This document shows, in pieces, positions 9,559-18,259 of a stretch of 64,000 nt of DNA (positions within the stretch are counted from its first letter, which is position 1; the number at the start of each line of letters is the position of its first letter). The notes under the pieces are model-generated. The model was not told the origin of the DNA and did no database searches. It saw nothing but the letters and a program-made list of their open reading frames with translations. Both the position numbers and the translations under genes were made by a program. The DNA comes from Campylobacterales bacterium (lineage in GTDB: Bacteria > Campylobacterota > Campylobacteria > Campylobacterales > Sulfurimonadaceae). The stretch is taken from positions 310,001-374,000 of the forward strand of contig JAPLGO010000012.1 in assembly GCA_026390115.1 (NCBI GenBank). The letters are read 5' to 3'.

Positions 9559-10691
9559 GCTAAACACTCCTTAATTCTAAGTAACGCACTTCTTGTCTGT
9601 TCCACGGCCTCAACGAGAGCAATACGGATAAAATCTTTTGCTGGATTGACTCCGTTTTTATCCTCTCTTGCTAAATATTCGCCGGGGAGCACTTTTACAT
9701 TATATTTTTCGTAGAGTCTTTTTGTGAACTCTATCGGTTGGGGAACTTTGAGCCAGAGGTAAAAGGTGGCTTGCGGAATTTCCACTCCGAGAATCTCTTT
9801 TGCCGCTTCAAAGTTTTTTTTGTAAATTTCTCTTGAAATTTCTACATGTTCTTCATCATTCCATGCAACCGCAGCCGCACTTTGAAGCGGAAGAGGTGAA
9901 GCACACCCTATGTAGGTTCTGTATTTCATGTACTCTTTCAAAATCGTCTCATCTCCTGCAATAAAACCGGAACGAAGCCCCGGAGCCGAGGAGCGTTTAG
10001 AGATGGAGTTGATAACTAAAATATTTTTAAATGTTGTGTTTCCCACATGCATCGAAGCTTCAAGAAGTGATGGAATTGGCTGAGCTGTATAAATTTCGCT
10101 GTAACACTCATCATTTATAAGAACAAAGTCATGTTTAAGAGCCAGATACACCCATTCGCCAAGCTCTTTGAGACTAAGAACCGAAGAGGTAGGATTGTTT
10201 GGGAAATTTAAAATTACCAAGTCGCAGCCGCTTAACTCCTCTTCATTGATAACAGGTTTAAAGTTGTTGCTCTCGTCCATGTTTAGGTGAATTACTTTGG
10301 CTCGTGAAGCGATAGCTGCACCCTCATAAATCTGATAAAAAGGGTTTGTATATGCCATAACAGGCTCTTTTTTGTCAAAAAGCAGAAATTGAGGAAAGTT
10401 GAAAAGCACTTCACGTGTACCAAAAGTAGGGATGATTTGTTCGCTTTTTAGTTCAGTATTGAATCTTTTTTTTACGAAATTTATTTGAGCATTGATTAGA
10501 TTCTCTTCGCCTGAAGTTTTCGGATATTTTCTAAGTAAGTCGCTAGAGTTACAGAGCTCTCTTTGTATAAAATCGGGTGTTTCAAACTGAGGCTCGCCTA
10601 TTGTTAAAACGGATGGCGTATAGTCGCTGTTGGGTGTGATATTTTTAAGTAAATTATGCAGTTTTTCAAACGGGTATGGTTCAAAATTCAT
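9555..10691 (-). CDS. dapC: Aminotransferase class I/II, probable N-succinyldiaminopimelate transaminase
   Basis: A 378-residue fold-type I PLP enzyme. Visible are 'NFPNNPTSS' (substrate/cofactor Asn), 'INDECYSEIY' (Asp to the pyridine nitrogen) and the Schiff-base Lys in 'NSISKRSSAPGLRSGF' at ~residue 233. In Helicobacter and Campylobacter the equivalent gene beside murC is assigned as the DapC step of lysine/meso-diaminopimelate synthesis (glutamate-dependent amination of N-succinyl-2-amino-6-ketopimelate). The murC neighbourhood agrees, since meso-DAP goes into the peptidoglycan stem. The substrate is inferred from context; a general aspartate-type aminotransferase is the alternative. Confidence 0.8.
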   Translation of the reverse strand: MNFEPYPFEKLHNLLKNITPNSDYTPSVLTIGEPQFETPDFIQRELCNSSDLLRKYPKTSGEENLINAQINFVKKRFNTELKSEQIIPTFGTREVLFNFPQFLLFDKKEPVMAYTNPFYQIYEGAAIASRAKVIHLNMDESNNFKPVINEEELSGCDLVILNFPNNPTSSVLSLKELGEWVYLALKHDFVLINDECYSEIYTAQPIPSLLEASMHVGNTTFKNILVINSISKRSSAPGLRSGFIAGDETILKEYMKYRTYIGCASPLPLQSAAAVAWNDEEHVEISREIYKKNFEAAKEILGVEIPQATFYLWLKVPQPIEFTKRLYEKYNVKVLPGEYLAREDKNGVNPAKDFIRIALVEAVEQTRSALLRIKECLA

Positions 10692-10782
10692 CTATTTGTT
10701 CCTTCTTCTTAATCGCGCAATTATAGCTTAACTTACTTTATCTCAGTTGATGCAAATAAGTCGGATAATGAGAATTGTTGTG

Positions 10783-10788
10783 TATAAT
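10783..10788 (+). promoter_or_regulatory. -10 promoter element for the cytochrome lipoprotein
   Basis: TATAAT within TTGTTGTGTATAATTC, about 30 bases before the ATG at 10820 and on the AT-rich side of a divergent intergenic region. T-rich sequence upstream replaces a -35 box, as is usual in this phylum. Confidence 0.5.
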
Positions 10789-10819
10789 TCTTGACTTTGT
10801 TAAAGTTAAGGATGAGATG

Positions 10820-11362
10820 ATGAAAATAGCAATTTCGATAGTAGCGGCACTTTTTTTAATCGGGTGCGGAGAGGGTGATAAAAAAGCAGTAGAAGCTAGT
10901 GCAACTCAGACAGAAACACCGATAGCAGCGGTAAAAAGTGAGCCGGCTCCCGTGAAGGATGAAGTGAAAAACGACACGGTAGATAAGGTTAAAACGGCAG
11001 TAAATGATGTAGCCGATAAATCAAAAGAGGTTACAAATAAAGCAGCAGATTCGGCAAAAGAGGTCGTTACTTCTATGACGGATACAATGACTTCCATGAT
11101 GCCGACAACGACTACGGCTACCGCTTCGGGAGAAAGTATCTTTAAGGTATGTGCAAGTTGCCATGGAACCAACGGTGAAAAAGCGGCATTAGGCAAATCT
11201 CAAATCATAAAAGGCTGGAGTGCTTCAAAAGTTTCGGATGCTCTTAAAGGTTACAAAGCAGATGGTTACGGCGCATCCATGAAAGCTATTATGAAAGGTC
11301 AAGTATCTAAGCTCAGCAATGATGATATAAAAGCTGTTTCGGAATATATTTCTAAGCTCTAA
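10820..11362 (+). CDS. Lipoprotein c-type cytochrome
   Basis: A 180-residue lipoprotein: signal peptide with lipobox 'LIGC' (Cys at ~residue 16), then a ~85-residue linker rich in Ala, Lys, Val and Thr, then a class I cytochrome c domain with one haem site 'CASCH' at ~111-115 and candidate axial Met residues in 'GASMKAIMKGQ'. It probably shuttles electrons in the periplasm while tethered to the membrane by the long flexible linker. Paired ATGs at 10817/10820 follow AAGGA; 10820 has the better spacing. A partner oxidase or reductase is not adjacent. Confidence 0.85.
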   Translation: MKIAISIVAALFLIGCGEGDKKAVEASATQTETPIAAVKSEPAPVKDEVKNDTVDKVKTAVNDVADKSKEVTNKAADSAKEVVTSMTDTMTSMMPTTTTATASGESIFKVCASCHGTNGEKAALGKSQIIKGWSASKVSDALKGYKADGYGASMKAIMKGQVSKLSNDDIKAVSEYISKL

Positions 11363-11369
11363 ATAAACT

Positions 11370-11450
11370 TTTGCCACTCAGAGGGCATTTTTCCTCTAGG
11401 GGCACCTCGTCGCAGCTGCGCATGTGGAAAATTCCATATGCCCAAAGTTA
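11370..11450. other. GC-rich structured intergenic element
   Basis: Between the cytochrome and SDR genes lies an unusually GC-rich block with nested inverted repeats: AGAGG/CCTCT (11380-11384 with 11393-11397), the perfect palindrome CGCAGCTGCG (11411-11420), TGGAA/TTCCA (11425-11436), and an outer GGGCAT/ATGCCC pair (11383-11388 with 11438-11443). It could be a terminator-like structure, a small RNA or a copy of a dispersed repeat; there is no clear U-tract. Nothing else is visible in 11363-11531. Confidence 0.4.
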
Positions 11451-11531
11451 TATCAAATCCAACAAAATTCTGCTCAAATATAATCATACAAAAAGTGCGA
11501 TATAATCATCTATTAAATGCGGGGGTATGGG

Positions 11532-12953
11532 ATGAAAGTTTTACTGACTGGTGCGAACGGATATATAGGAAGAAGGTTGAAAAATGTACTCAAAAATCAA
11601 GAGGGGATAGAGCTAAGGGTTTTTGTAAGAAATAAAAACAGTATATCGAAGGATAAAGCTGAGAATTTTGAGGTTTTTGAGGGGGATACCTTTGACAAAG
11701 ACGCCCTAAGAAAAGCTCTTAATGGCGTCGATACCGCGTATTATCTTATCCATTCGCTCAACAAAGAAAACTATAAAGACCTTGATAAAATCTCAGCTCA
11801 AAATTTTATTGACATGGCTGAGGAGTGCGGGGTAAAAAGAGTGATTTATCTTGGAGGTCTGGGCGTAAAAAACTCCGACACAAGTAACCATCTCCTCAGC
11901 AGAATCGAAACAGGTGAGATTTTAAGCGCATCTAAAAGCGTGCAAACCATCTGGGTACGCGCAGGTGTTATCATCGGCTCAGGAAGTGCAAGTTTTGAAA
12001 TCATCAGAAATCTTGTAGAAAAATTGCCTTTTTTGATAACTCCAAAATGGGTGGACACCTACGCCCAGCCAATAGCTGTAGAAGATGTTATAAACTATCT
12101 CTCTTCCTCTTTGCATCTTTCTTATGAGAAGAATCTCATCGTAGATATTGGCACCACAAAAATGATGTATAAAGAGATGATGCAAGAGACTGCTTTGGCT
12201 TTGGGGCTCAAAAGATATCTAATACCTGTCCCTTTCATGAGCATAAATATTTCCTCTTATTGGCTCAACCTTTTTACTCCGGTACCTTTTAGAGTTGCAA
12301 AAGCGCTCATTGAAGGGCTGCGCTCCGAGGTCGTTATGCAAAATGAGAATGCAAAAATATATTTTCCTCTCATCACTCCTTTAAGCTACATAGATGCGGT
12401 CAAAAAAGCGGTGCAAGAGATAGCGCAAAATCAGGTAATAAGCAGATGGAGTGATGCCGAAGGCTCTTCATGGGACAAAATTCACTTAAAAGAGATAAAT
12501 GATGCTATCTTTGTGGATAGAAAGGAGTCTGACATCAGCGCTTACGACAAAGAGAAGGTTTTTAAGGCGATTAAATCTATAGGTGGGGAAAACGGCTGGT
12601 TCGATTATGATTTTTTGTGGGAAATACGCGGTGTTATTGACAAAGCTTTAGGCGGTGTGGGACTCAACCGTGGAAGAAGAGACAGCTGTGATTTAAGGCT
12701 TGGAGAGTGTCTTGACTTTTGGAGAGTTGAAGATATACAAGAGAATGAGAGGTTGCTTCTTTTTGCTCAGATGAAAATCCCCGGTCATGCATGGCTTGAG
12801 TTTAAAATAGAGGGCGACAAACTTATCCAGTCCGCATATTTTTATCCAAAAGGTGTTTGGGGCAGGGTGTATTGGTATGCACTTCTTCCTATGCACTATT
12901 TTATATTTAACAACATGATGAAGTGTGTTTTGAAAAATAGCTTGAAACTTTGA
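11532..12953 (+). CDS. NAD(P)-binding SDR-like protein with C-terminal DUF2867
   Basis: A 473-residue protein: an N-terminal atypical short-chain dehydrogenase/NmrA-like Rossmann domain with 'VLLTGANGYIGRRL' at residues 3-16 and 'VIYLGGLG' at ~108, then a C-terminal DUF2867 domain (~315-473). This two-domain architecture is common and annotated as SDR family oxidoreductase; the biochemical role is not established. ATG 11532 (GGGGG seven bases before) is preferred over ATG 11517, which adds five residues and has no ribosome site. The gene is monocistronic by position. Confidence 0.8.
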   Translation: MKVLLTGANGYIGRRLKNVLKNQEGIELRVFVRNKNSISKDKAENFEVFEGDTFDKDALRKALNGVDTAYYLIHSLNKENYKDLDKISAQNFIDMAEECGVKRVIYLGGLGVKNSDTSNHLLSRIETGEILSASKSVQTIWVRAGVIIGSGSASFEIIRNLVEKLPFLITPKWVDTYAQPIAVEDVINYLSSSLHLSYEKNLIVDIGTTKMMYKEMMQETALALGLKRYLIPVPFMSINISSYWLNLFTPVPFRVAKALIEGLRSEVVMQNENAKIYFPLITPLSYIDAVKKAVQEIAQNQVISRWSDAEGSSWDKIHLKEINDAIFVDRKESDISAYDKEKVFKAIKSIGGENGWFDYDFLWEIRGVIDKALGGVGLNRGRRDSCDLRLGECLDFWRVEDIQENERLLLFAQMKIPGHAWLEFKIEGDKLIQSAYFYPKGVWGRVYWYALLPMHYFIFNNMMKCVLKNSLKL

Positions 12954-13088
12954 TTTTTGAGCCTACATTTGTATCTAATAATATAGAAGCAAAGGAAAAG
13001 AGTTATGAGAAGGATAGAAAGTTGGAGGGAAAATATAAAAAAGCAAGTAAAACGGTCTAATTGTATTTTTTCTAGAGGTTAGATTCAC

Positions 13089-13154
13089 TTGGAGCAAGAC
13101 GATATTAAAATATTTTTAGTTGACGAAGTAAAAAAGTTGATAACACTTTATTGA
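13089..13154 (+). pseudogene. Possible response-regulator start, fragment
   Basis: A 21-codon frame beginning with TTG reads LEQDDIKIFLVDEVKKLI and then stops at 13152. 'DIKIFLVDE' looks like the first strand and acidic pocket of a receiver (REC) domain, which usually begins '-IKILLVDDE-'. It sits directly before the truncated histidine kinase and may be the left edge of a deletion. The match is short, so chance is a real alternative. The rest of 12954-13088 holds a 25-codon frame (13004-13081) of no recognisable kind. Confidence 0.3.
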
Positions 13155-13170
13155 TAGAGAAGAATTTAAA

Positions 13171-14820
13171 TTGTATGTTAAGACTTTAATGCTTGATAAA
13201 ATATTCCCCGGTATTCAAGGTGTCGGCTATTCTATAATTATTCCTGCTGATAAAAAAGATGAATTCATAAAAAAAGTTCGCCTAGAAGGCTTTGATTCTT
13301 ATAATATTACTCCAACAACTCCTCGTGATTTTTATACCACAATTTTATATCTTGAACCATTTAATTTGAGAAACCAAAAAGCCTTCGGTTATGACATGTT
13401 TTCAAATCCGGAGAGGCGAATAGCTATGGAAGAGTCACGAGATAATGATACAGCTACTATTTCTGCAAAAGTAACTCTTATACAAGAGTATGAGGCAAGT
13501 GTACAATCCGGATTTTTAATGTATTTACCAATATATGAAAAAAGTACAAATAATGAAACAGTAGATGAGAGAAGAGAGCATATATTGGGATGGATTTATG
13601 CCGCTTTTAGAGTCGATGATTTTATGAGAGGATTGTTAGGTTACGAAGATAAAAATTTTGATATTGAGATTTATGATAGTGACATCATAAGTCAAGAATC
13701 ACTCATGTATGATAGTTATGAAAGTAATAGAGTTAATAAAATTGAGATGACTATTTCCGGGCGATATTGGACTATTTTAGTTAAATCAACGCCAGCTTTT
13801 GAAACAATGCTAGATGTGAGTAAGGCAGAATTAGTGCTGGCATTTGGACTTATATTTAGTCTTATTTTGGTCTATATTATTTTACAGCTTATAAATACTA
13901 AAGAATACGCTCAAAAGAAAGCTAAAGAGATGAATAAAGAGTTGGTCATAAAAAGAAATGAACTTACAAATTTAAACACAACTCTCGAAAGCCGAGTAGA
14001 AGAAAAAACAGAAGAGTTGCAAAAATCGAATGAATTACTAGAGGCACATATAGCAGATTTAGAGCTTTTGAATTCTAAACTTACAAAAGCAAAAAAAGAA
14101 GCACTCCAAGCTGCACAGGCAAGGTCAAACTTTATAAGCGGTATTTCGCATGAACTGAGAACACCCCTCAATTCAATTATAAATTTTACAGATCAGATAA
14201 TAGAAGATTTTGATGAGATTTTAGTAGATAAAGAGTTGCAGACGGATACAAAAGGCTTTTTACAAAGAGTACTAATAAATTCAAGACACCTGCTTCAACT
14301 CATAAATGACCTGTTGGAGTTTACAAAAGCAGAGGCAGGGAAGATGGATTATAAATTGGAAAAGAAAAATATAAATGAAAGTTTAGCTGTGGCATATAAC
14401 AATACATGCTCACTTCTCAATGGAACAAATGTAGAGTTTAATCTGACACTCTACCAGGAACCGCTCATAGGATTGGTAGATTCGAGAAGATTTTTGCAGG
14501 TTCTTTTAAATCTGCTCTCAAACGCAATTAAATTCACAGATAAAGGCTTGATAGAACTAAGAAGTTTTGAAGAAGATAATTTTATAGTCGTAGAGATAAA
14601 AGATACGGGGAAAGGGATTCCATTTGAAAAATATAATGTTATATTTGAACCGTTTATGCAGGTAAACAGTACAGACAATGGAACAGGATTAGGACTGGGG
14701 CTGGCAAAAAAGATGTGTGATGACATGGGAATAGAAATTTCATTTACTTCTGTTGAAGGCAGCGGCACTGTTTTTCGTTTAATGATAAAAAAATTGGCAG
14801 GTGCGGTGATAGAAGCGTAG
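13171..14820 (+). CDS. Sensor histidine kinase with 5'-truncated CHASE domain
   Basis: The last ~550 residues of a sensor kinase: part of a CHASE sensory domain ('IFPGIQGVGYSI' onward), one transmembrane segment (~215-240), a coiled coil, a HisKA domain with 'FISGISHELRTPLNS' (phospho-His ~residue 327) and a HATPase_c domain with 'NLLSNAIKFTD', 'DTGKGIPF' and 'GTGLGLGLAKKM'. An intact family member should have an N-terminal membrane helix and the first CHASE helix. In-frame CHASE-like sequence reaches back to 13144 and then meets TAA at 13141, with no ATG before 13189. Start TTG 13171 is nominal. As it stands the sensor would not be exported, so this is probably a decaying gene. No response regulator follows. 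Confidence 0.7.
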   Translation: MYVKTLMLDKIFPGIQGVGYSIIIPADKKDEFIKKVRLEGFDSYNITPTTPRDFYTTILYLEPFNLRNQKAFGYDMFSNPERRIAMEESRDNDTATISAKVTLIQEYEASVQSGFLMYLPIYEKSTNNETVDERREHILGWIYAAFRVDDFMRGLLGYEDKNFDIEIYDSDIISQESLMYDSYESNRVNKIEMTISGRYWTILVKSTPAFETMLDVSKAELVLAFGLIFSLILVYIILQLINTKEYAQKKAKEMNKELVIKRNELTNLNTTLESRVEEKTEELQKSNELLEAHIADLELLNSKLTKAKKEALQAAQARSNFISGISHELRTPLNSIINFTDQIIEDFDEILVDKELQTDTKGFLQRVLINSRHLLQLINDLLEFTKAEAGKMDYKLEKKNINESLAVAYNNTCSLLNGTNVEFNLTLYQEPLIGLVDSRRFLQVLLNLLSNAIKFTDKGLIELRSFEEDNFIVVEIKDTGKGIPFEKYNVIFEPFMQVNSTDNGTGLGLGLAKKMCDDMGIEISFTSVEGSGTVFRLMIKKLAGAVIEA

Positions 14821-14861
14821 TATCCAGAGTTGAAACTCTAGATACCTCACAGTACATGAGG
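14821..14861. terminator. Two back-to-back stem-loops between convergent genes
   Basis: Stem 1 is AGAGT-TGAA-ACTCT, extended by TATC/GATA across a C/A mismatch (14821-14844). Stem 2 is CCTCA-CAGTACA-TGAGG (14845-14861). They fill the gap between the histidine kinase stop and the stop of the ferritin-like gene, so a bidirectional terminator or 3' end is likely. A U-tract is missing on both strands. Confidence 0.45.
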
Positions 14862-14864
14862 AAA

Positions 14865-15674
14865 TTAAAGCAGCCGCTTCATCAGCTCTATATGATAACT
14901 TTCTTGGTAGTTGATGAAATCAAAAAATTTAGATAACTCCTCATCTTTGATTGCTCCGCTTAACTCTTTACACATTACTTTTGCAGCTTCTTCTTCTGCT
15001 ATGCCGTCATGTACAAATTTTTCTAAATCTTTTATAACGTATGTAAGTTCATGCAGCTCTCTTGGAAGAGCTAATATTCCTAATTTTGCCATCATGTTGC
15101 CAAAAGATTTGAGATGAAAGTGCGATTCGTCTATCAGGTCTTGGAAGACGCTGAACTGTATCGCACTGTCTGTTCTTGCCTGCATAAACGCATAGACCAA
15201 AATCAGCTCATATTCTTTGTAGGACTCTTCAAACAAGAACATGGTAAGTGCGTCTATCTGCTCTTGTGCGAGGTTTTTGTCTAGCCAATGTCTTTGCATG
15301 TTAAAGGCAGTCACCTCTTGGTTTTTTGTACTATCTCTTAAAATTTGTGCCAGATATTCTAAAAGATAGCTGTCATCCGTTTTCAACCTCTCACCCAAAA
15401 TAGTATTGGAATAAAGAGTCTGAGCATCAATAACAGTTTCGACTAAGTCCTCTATCACTTCAAAAACGGACTCTTTTTTATATAAAATCATTTTTCTGTC
15501 ATAGTTGTAGTTATCTCCGGCAGAGAGAATGTCCGTGCCGAGCCACTTCATGTGGCGAAATGCAATTTGGGAAAAATCATATAATCTTGATTTTATCTCC
15601 TCATCATTAATTGCAAAGGATGCAAAAACGATACTTAACCATAACTCATGTTTTGCCTGATATATTTTATTCAC
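14865..15674 (-). CDS. Ferritin-like helical protein, function unknown
   Basis: A 269-residue, all-helical soluble protein. It carries repeated acidic/His helices that look like di-iron or ferritin-like ligand sets: 'AKHELWL', 'AFRHMKW', 'FEESYKEYEL', 'IDESHFHLKSF' and, at the C-terminus, 'YQESYHIELM' (an ExxH). This is my reading of the pattern, not a firm family match. It overlaps the end of the IscU-like gene by 8 bases, so iron handling or Fe-S cluster metabolism is a reasonable context guess. I chose GTG 15674 (GAGGGAG six bases before); an upstream GTG at 15695 is the alternative. Confidence 0.6.
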   Translation of the reverse strand: MNKIYQAKHELWLSIVFASFAINDEEIKSRLYDFSQIAFRHMKWLGTDILSAGDNYNYDRKMILYKKESVFEVIEDLVETVIDAQTLYSNTILGERLKTDDSYLLEYLAQILRDSTKNQEVTAFNMQRHWLDKNLAQEQIDALTMFLFEESYKEYELILVYAFMQARTDSAIQFSVFQDLIDESHFHLKSFGNMMAKLGILALPRELHELTYVIKDLEKFVHDGIAEEEAAKVMCKELSGAIKDEELSKFFDFINYQESYHIELMKRLL

Positions 15675-16125
15675 CGGTTTCTCCCTCAGTTTCACAACTC
15701 TCTTTCATTTTTAGCACATGCATCTCTTCAACTTTTCCGTTTTGCAGGTTCTCATAGTTCATCATGGAAGCTACAAATGAGCTTAAAACCATGTCGGAAC
15801 AAATCTGTTGTTGAGGCGTGGCACCGCCTAGTTTCTTATTCATTTTTTTAATCGCATCATTCGCATATTCTGTGTCATGGTCTATAATCATCTCTGTAAA
15901 CATCGAACCCACTACAACCGTATCTTGGCAGCCGTTTGTTGCAAATTTTGCACTTTTTATGGCGTCGCCATCAAGAAGAGTGTAAAAAATAACATACTCC
16001 CCCGTTTTTTCATCCACTGCTACACCGACTCCGCTCGGATTCTCTAGCTTTCCGTAGTTTTTTGGGTTCATCAAGTGTTCGAGTGTTTCAGGATTCATCC
16101 CTTTTGGTAATTCTATATTTTGCAT
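15667..16125 (-). CDS. IscU/NifU-N-like iron-sulfur scaffold protein
   Basis: A 152-residue protein of the NifU N-terminal/IscU family, on which Fe-S clusters are built before transfer. 'LMNPKNYGKLENPSGVGV' near residue 15 and 'FATNGCQDTVVVGSMF' with the second cluster Cys are clear, and 'QICSDMVLSSF' supplies the third. The first cluster Cys of classic IscU ('GxGxCGD') is absent: the position reads 'GVGVAVDEKTGE'. I recall the same form in other Campylobacterota. ATG 16125 gives the family N-terminus; the frame extends to 16176 without support. It is translationally coupled to the ferritin-like gene. Confidence 0.8.
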   Translation of the reverse strand: MQNIELPKGMNPETLEHLMNPKNYGKLENPSGVGVAVDEKTGEYVIFYTLLDGDAIKSAKFATNGCQDTVVVGSMFTEMIIDHDTEYANDAIKKMNKKLGGATPQQQICSDMVLSSFVASMMNYENLQNGKVEEMHVLKMKESCETEGETGE

Positions 16126-16231
16126 AATTAGCCACTTTTTTACTAAGATAAGTGAGCATTTTAGTATTCTTAACATAAGACAAACTAAAAAACAGTAAAA
16201 TTACATTCTGAAATTTGAAAAAAGAGAATAT

Positions 16232-18259
16232 ATGAACACACTTTTAAAACTTCCAAAGCTTTTAAGATTTTTACTACTCTTTATTACATCGCTTACTCTA
16301 CTCTTTGTTCTTATGAGAGTTGCTTTTTTTATCGCTTTTAATGATCCATCTTCACCACTCACTTTGCATGACCTGTTTAAATCTATGTGGCTTGGACTTA
16401 GATTTGATTTGCGAATGGTTGTTTTTATGATTTTGCCTCTCTTCTTTCTGGGCTGGATAAAGGGGCTTTCACCTTTTAAATATAGAGCGGCTCACTACTT
16501 TTGGCTTGCATATTTGTCCCTTGTTTTTGCAGCGTATGTTATGTTTTATGTATTCGATTTTGGGCATTACTCTTACCTTCGGACAAGATTAGATTTTACG
16601 GCTTTGAGATTTTTAGAAAATTTAGATATTTCGGCAGAGATGGTTTGGCAAAGTTACCATGTTCTCTGGATTGTCTTAGGGATACTTTTGGCAAATCTTG
16701 TTTTCATATTTTTAACAAGCAGACTTTTTAAAATTATTACAGATCAGAAAAATGTGAATCTGACTCCTCTAAGCGGTTTGATTTTTTCTTTTATTGCTTT
16801 TGTGGCTCTTTTTATAGCAGGATACTCAAAATTTTCTCAGTATCCGCTTCGCTGGAGCGATGCCGCATTCTCAAAACACCCCTTTGCAACGCAGCTCACC
16901 TACAATCCAATTCACTATTTCTTAGACACAGTTAAAAATGGCCGTGTTGCATACGATGAAGCAAAAGTGAGAGAGTATTATCCGGTTATTGCCGATTTTT
17001 TGGGTGTTGCTGATAAAAATGTAAAAACTCTTAATTTCCAGAGAAGAGTGCTTCCAGCCCATCCGGTAGGTAAACAGCCGAATATCGTCATTATTATTAT
17101 GGAATCTTTTGCATCCTATAAATCAAGTGTTTCAGGAAATCCGCTCAACCCTTCCCCGAATGTAAAATATCTTGCAGACAACGGACTTTACTTCAAAAAT
17201 TACTTCTCTCCTGCTACGGGAACAGCCCGTTCTATATATTGTACCCTCACAAGTTTGCCCGATGTGGAGCTTCAAGGAACATCCAGCCGTAATCCTCTTA
17301 TTGTCAATCAGCACTCTATTGCACATGACTTTAACAGTTGTGAAAAGTCCTATTTTATAGGCGGTTCGGCTTCGTGGGGCAATATAAGGGGAATGCTGAG
17401 TCAATCTTTGGATAATCTGGCTCTCTATGAAGAGGAGTCCTATTCGGCTCCTAGAACAGATGTTTGGGGTATTTCAGATATTGACTTGGCACGCGAGGCA
17501 AATGGATACTTATCCAAAATGAAAGAGCCCTTCTTTAGTGTGATTCAGACTTCAGGAAACCATAGACCCTACACGATTCCAAAAGAGAGTTATGGATTTC
17601 AAGAGAAACTTAATATAGACGAAAATGAGATTAAGAAGTATGGTTTTGAGTCTTTGAATGAGTATAACTCTTTTAGATTTATGGATTACTCGATTGGGCA
17701 TTTTATGGAAGAGGCGAAAAAAAGCGGCTACTATAAAAACACGATTTTCGTCTTTTACGGAGACCATGGAATTTCAGGAAATACCGGAGAGCATGTAACA
17801 AAGGGTGAAAACAGCAGTGCTTTAGATTTGGGGGCTTTGCGCGTTCCTTTTATCATCTATTCACCCCTTATAACAGAGCCAAAAGTGTATGAGAGGGTTG
17901 TAAGTGAAGCCGATGTTCTTCCTACAATTGCTTCCATGCTCAATATCTCTTATGTCGCAACAACCATGGGACGCGATATGTTTGATGCACAGTTCGACGA
18001 CAAAAGATATGCTTTTACCATAACACACTCTTCAAATCCTTTTATAGGGCTTGTTGGCGATAAATATTATTTCAAAAGCAGATATGATGGAACTATGAGC
18101 GGGCTTTACGATATATATAGCAGCGAACCGCTTAAAAATTACGCTTCAGAGCAACCGGAACTTTTCAAAAAGATGAAAGATTTAACTTATGGAATTTATG
18201 AAACTTCTAAATATATTCCCTACTTTAACAAGCGAGAAGATGTGAAAAATATAAAATGA
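16232..18259 (+). CDS. LTA synthase/sulfatase-family membrane phosphotransferase
   Basis: A 675-residue inner-membrane protein with five N-terminal transmembrane segments (~residues 8-200) and a periplasmic alkaline-phosphatase-superfamily domain. Metal and catalytic motifs are present: 'IIIMESFAS' (metal Glu ~288), 'SPATGTARSIYCTLTSLP' (catalytic Thr ~330) and 'YGDHGISG' (~508). Relatives transfer phosphoglycerol or phosphoethanolamine to envelope polymers; in a Gram-negative of this phylum modification of lipid A, LOS or a periplasmic glucan is more likely than lipoteichoic acid. I recall a similar gene beside murC in Campylobacter. The stop overlaps the ABC ATPase start (ATGA). Confidence 0.85.
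   Translation: MNTLLKLPKLLRFLLLFITSLTLLFVLMRVAFFIAFNDPSSPLTLHDLFKSMWLGLRFDLRMVVFMILPLFFLGWIKGLSPFKYRAAHYFWLAYLSLVFAAYVMFYVFDFGHYSYLRTRLDFTALRFLENLDISAEMVWQSYHVLWIVLGILLANLVFIFLTSRLFKIITDQKNVNLTPLSGLIFSFIAFVALFIAGYSKFSQYPLRWSDAAFSKHPFATQLTYNPIHYFLDTVKNGRVAYDEAKVREYYPVIADFLGVADKNVKTLNFQRRVLPAHPVGKQPNIVIIIMESFASYKSSVSGNPLNPSPNVKYLADNGLYFKNYFSPATGTARSIYCTLTSLPDVELQGTSSRNPLIVNQHSIAHDFNSCEKSYFIGGSASWGNIRGMLSQSLDNLALYEEESYSAPRTDVWGISDIDLAREANGYLSKMKEPFFSVIQTSGNHRPYTIPKESYGFQEKLNIDENEIKKYGFESLNEYNSFRFMDYSIGHFMEEAKKSGYYKNTIFVFYGDHGISGNTGEHVTKGENSSALDLGALRVPFIIYSPLITEPKVYERVVSEADVLPTIASMLNISYVATTMGRDMFDAQFDDKRYAFTITHSSNPFIGLVGDKYYFKSRYDGTMSGLYDIYSSEPLKNYASEQPELFKKMKDLTYGIYETSKYIPYFNKREDVKNIK

Noticed and set aside
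13004-13081. 25-codon frame with a good ribosome site (AAAGGAAAAGAG)
   Set aside because: Too short to identify and probably part of the rearranged region upstream of the kinase; not called as a gene.
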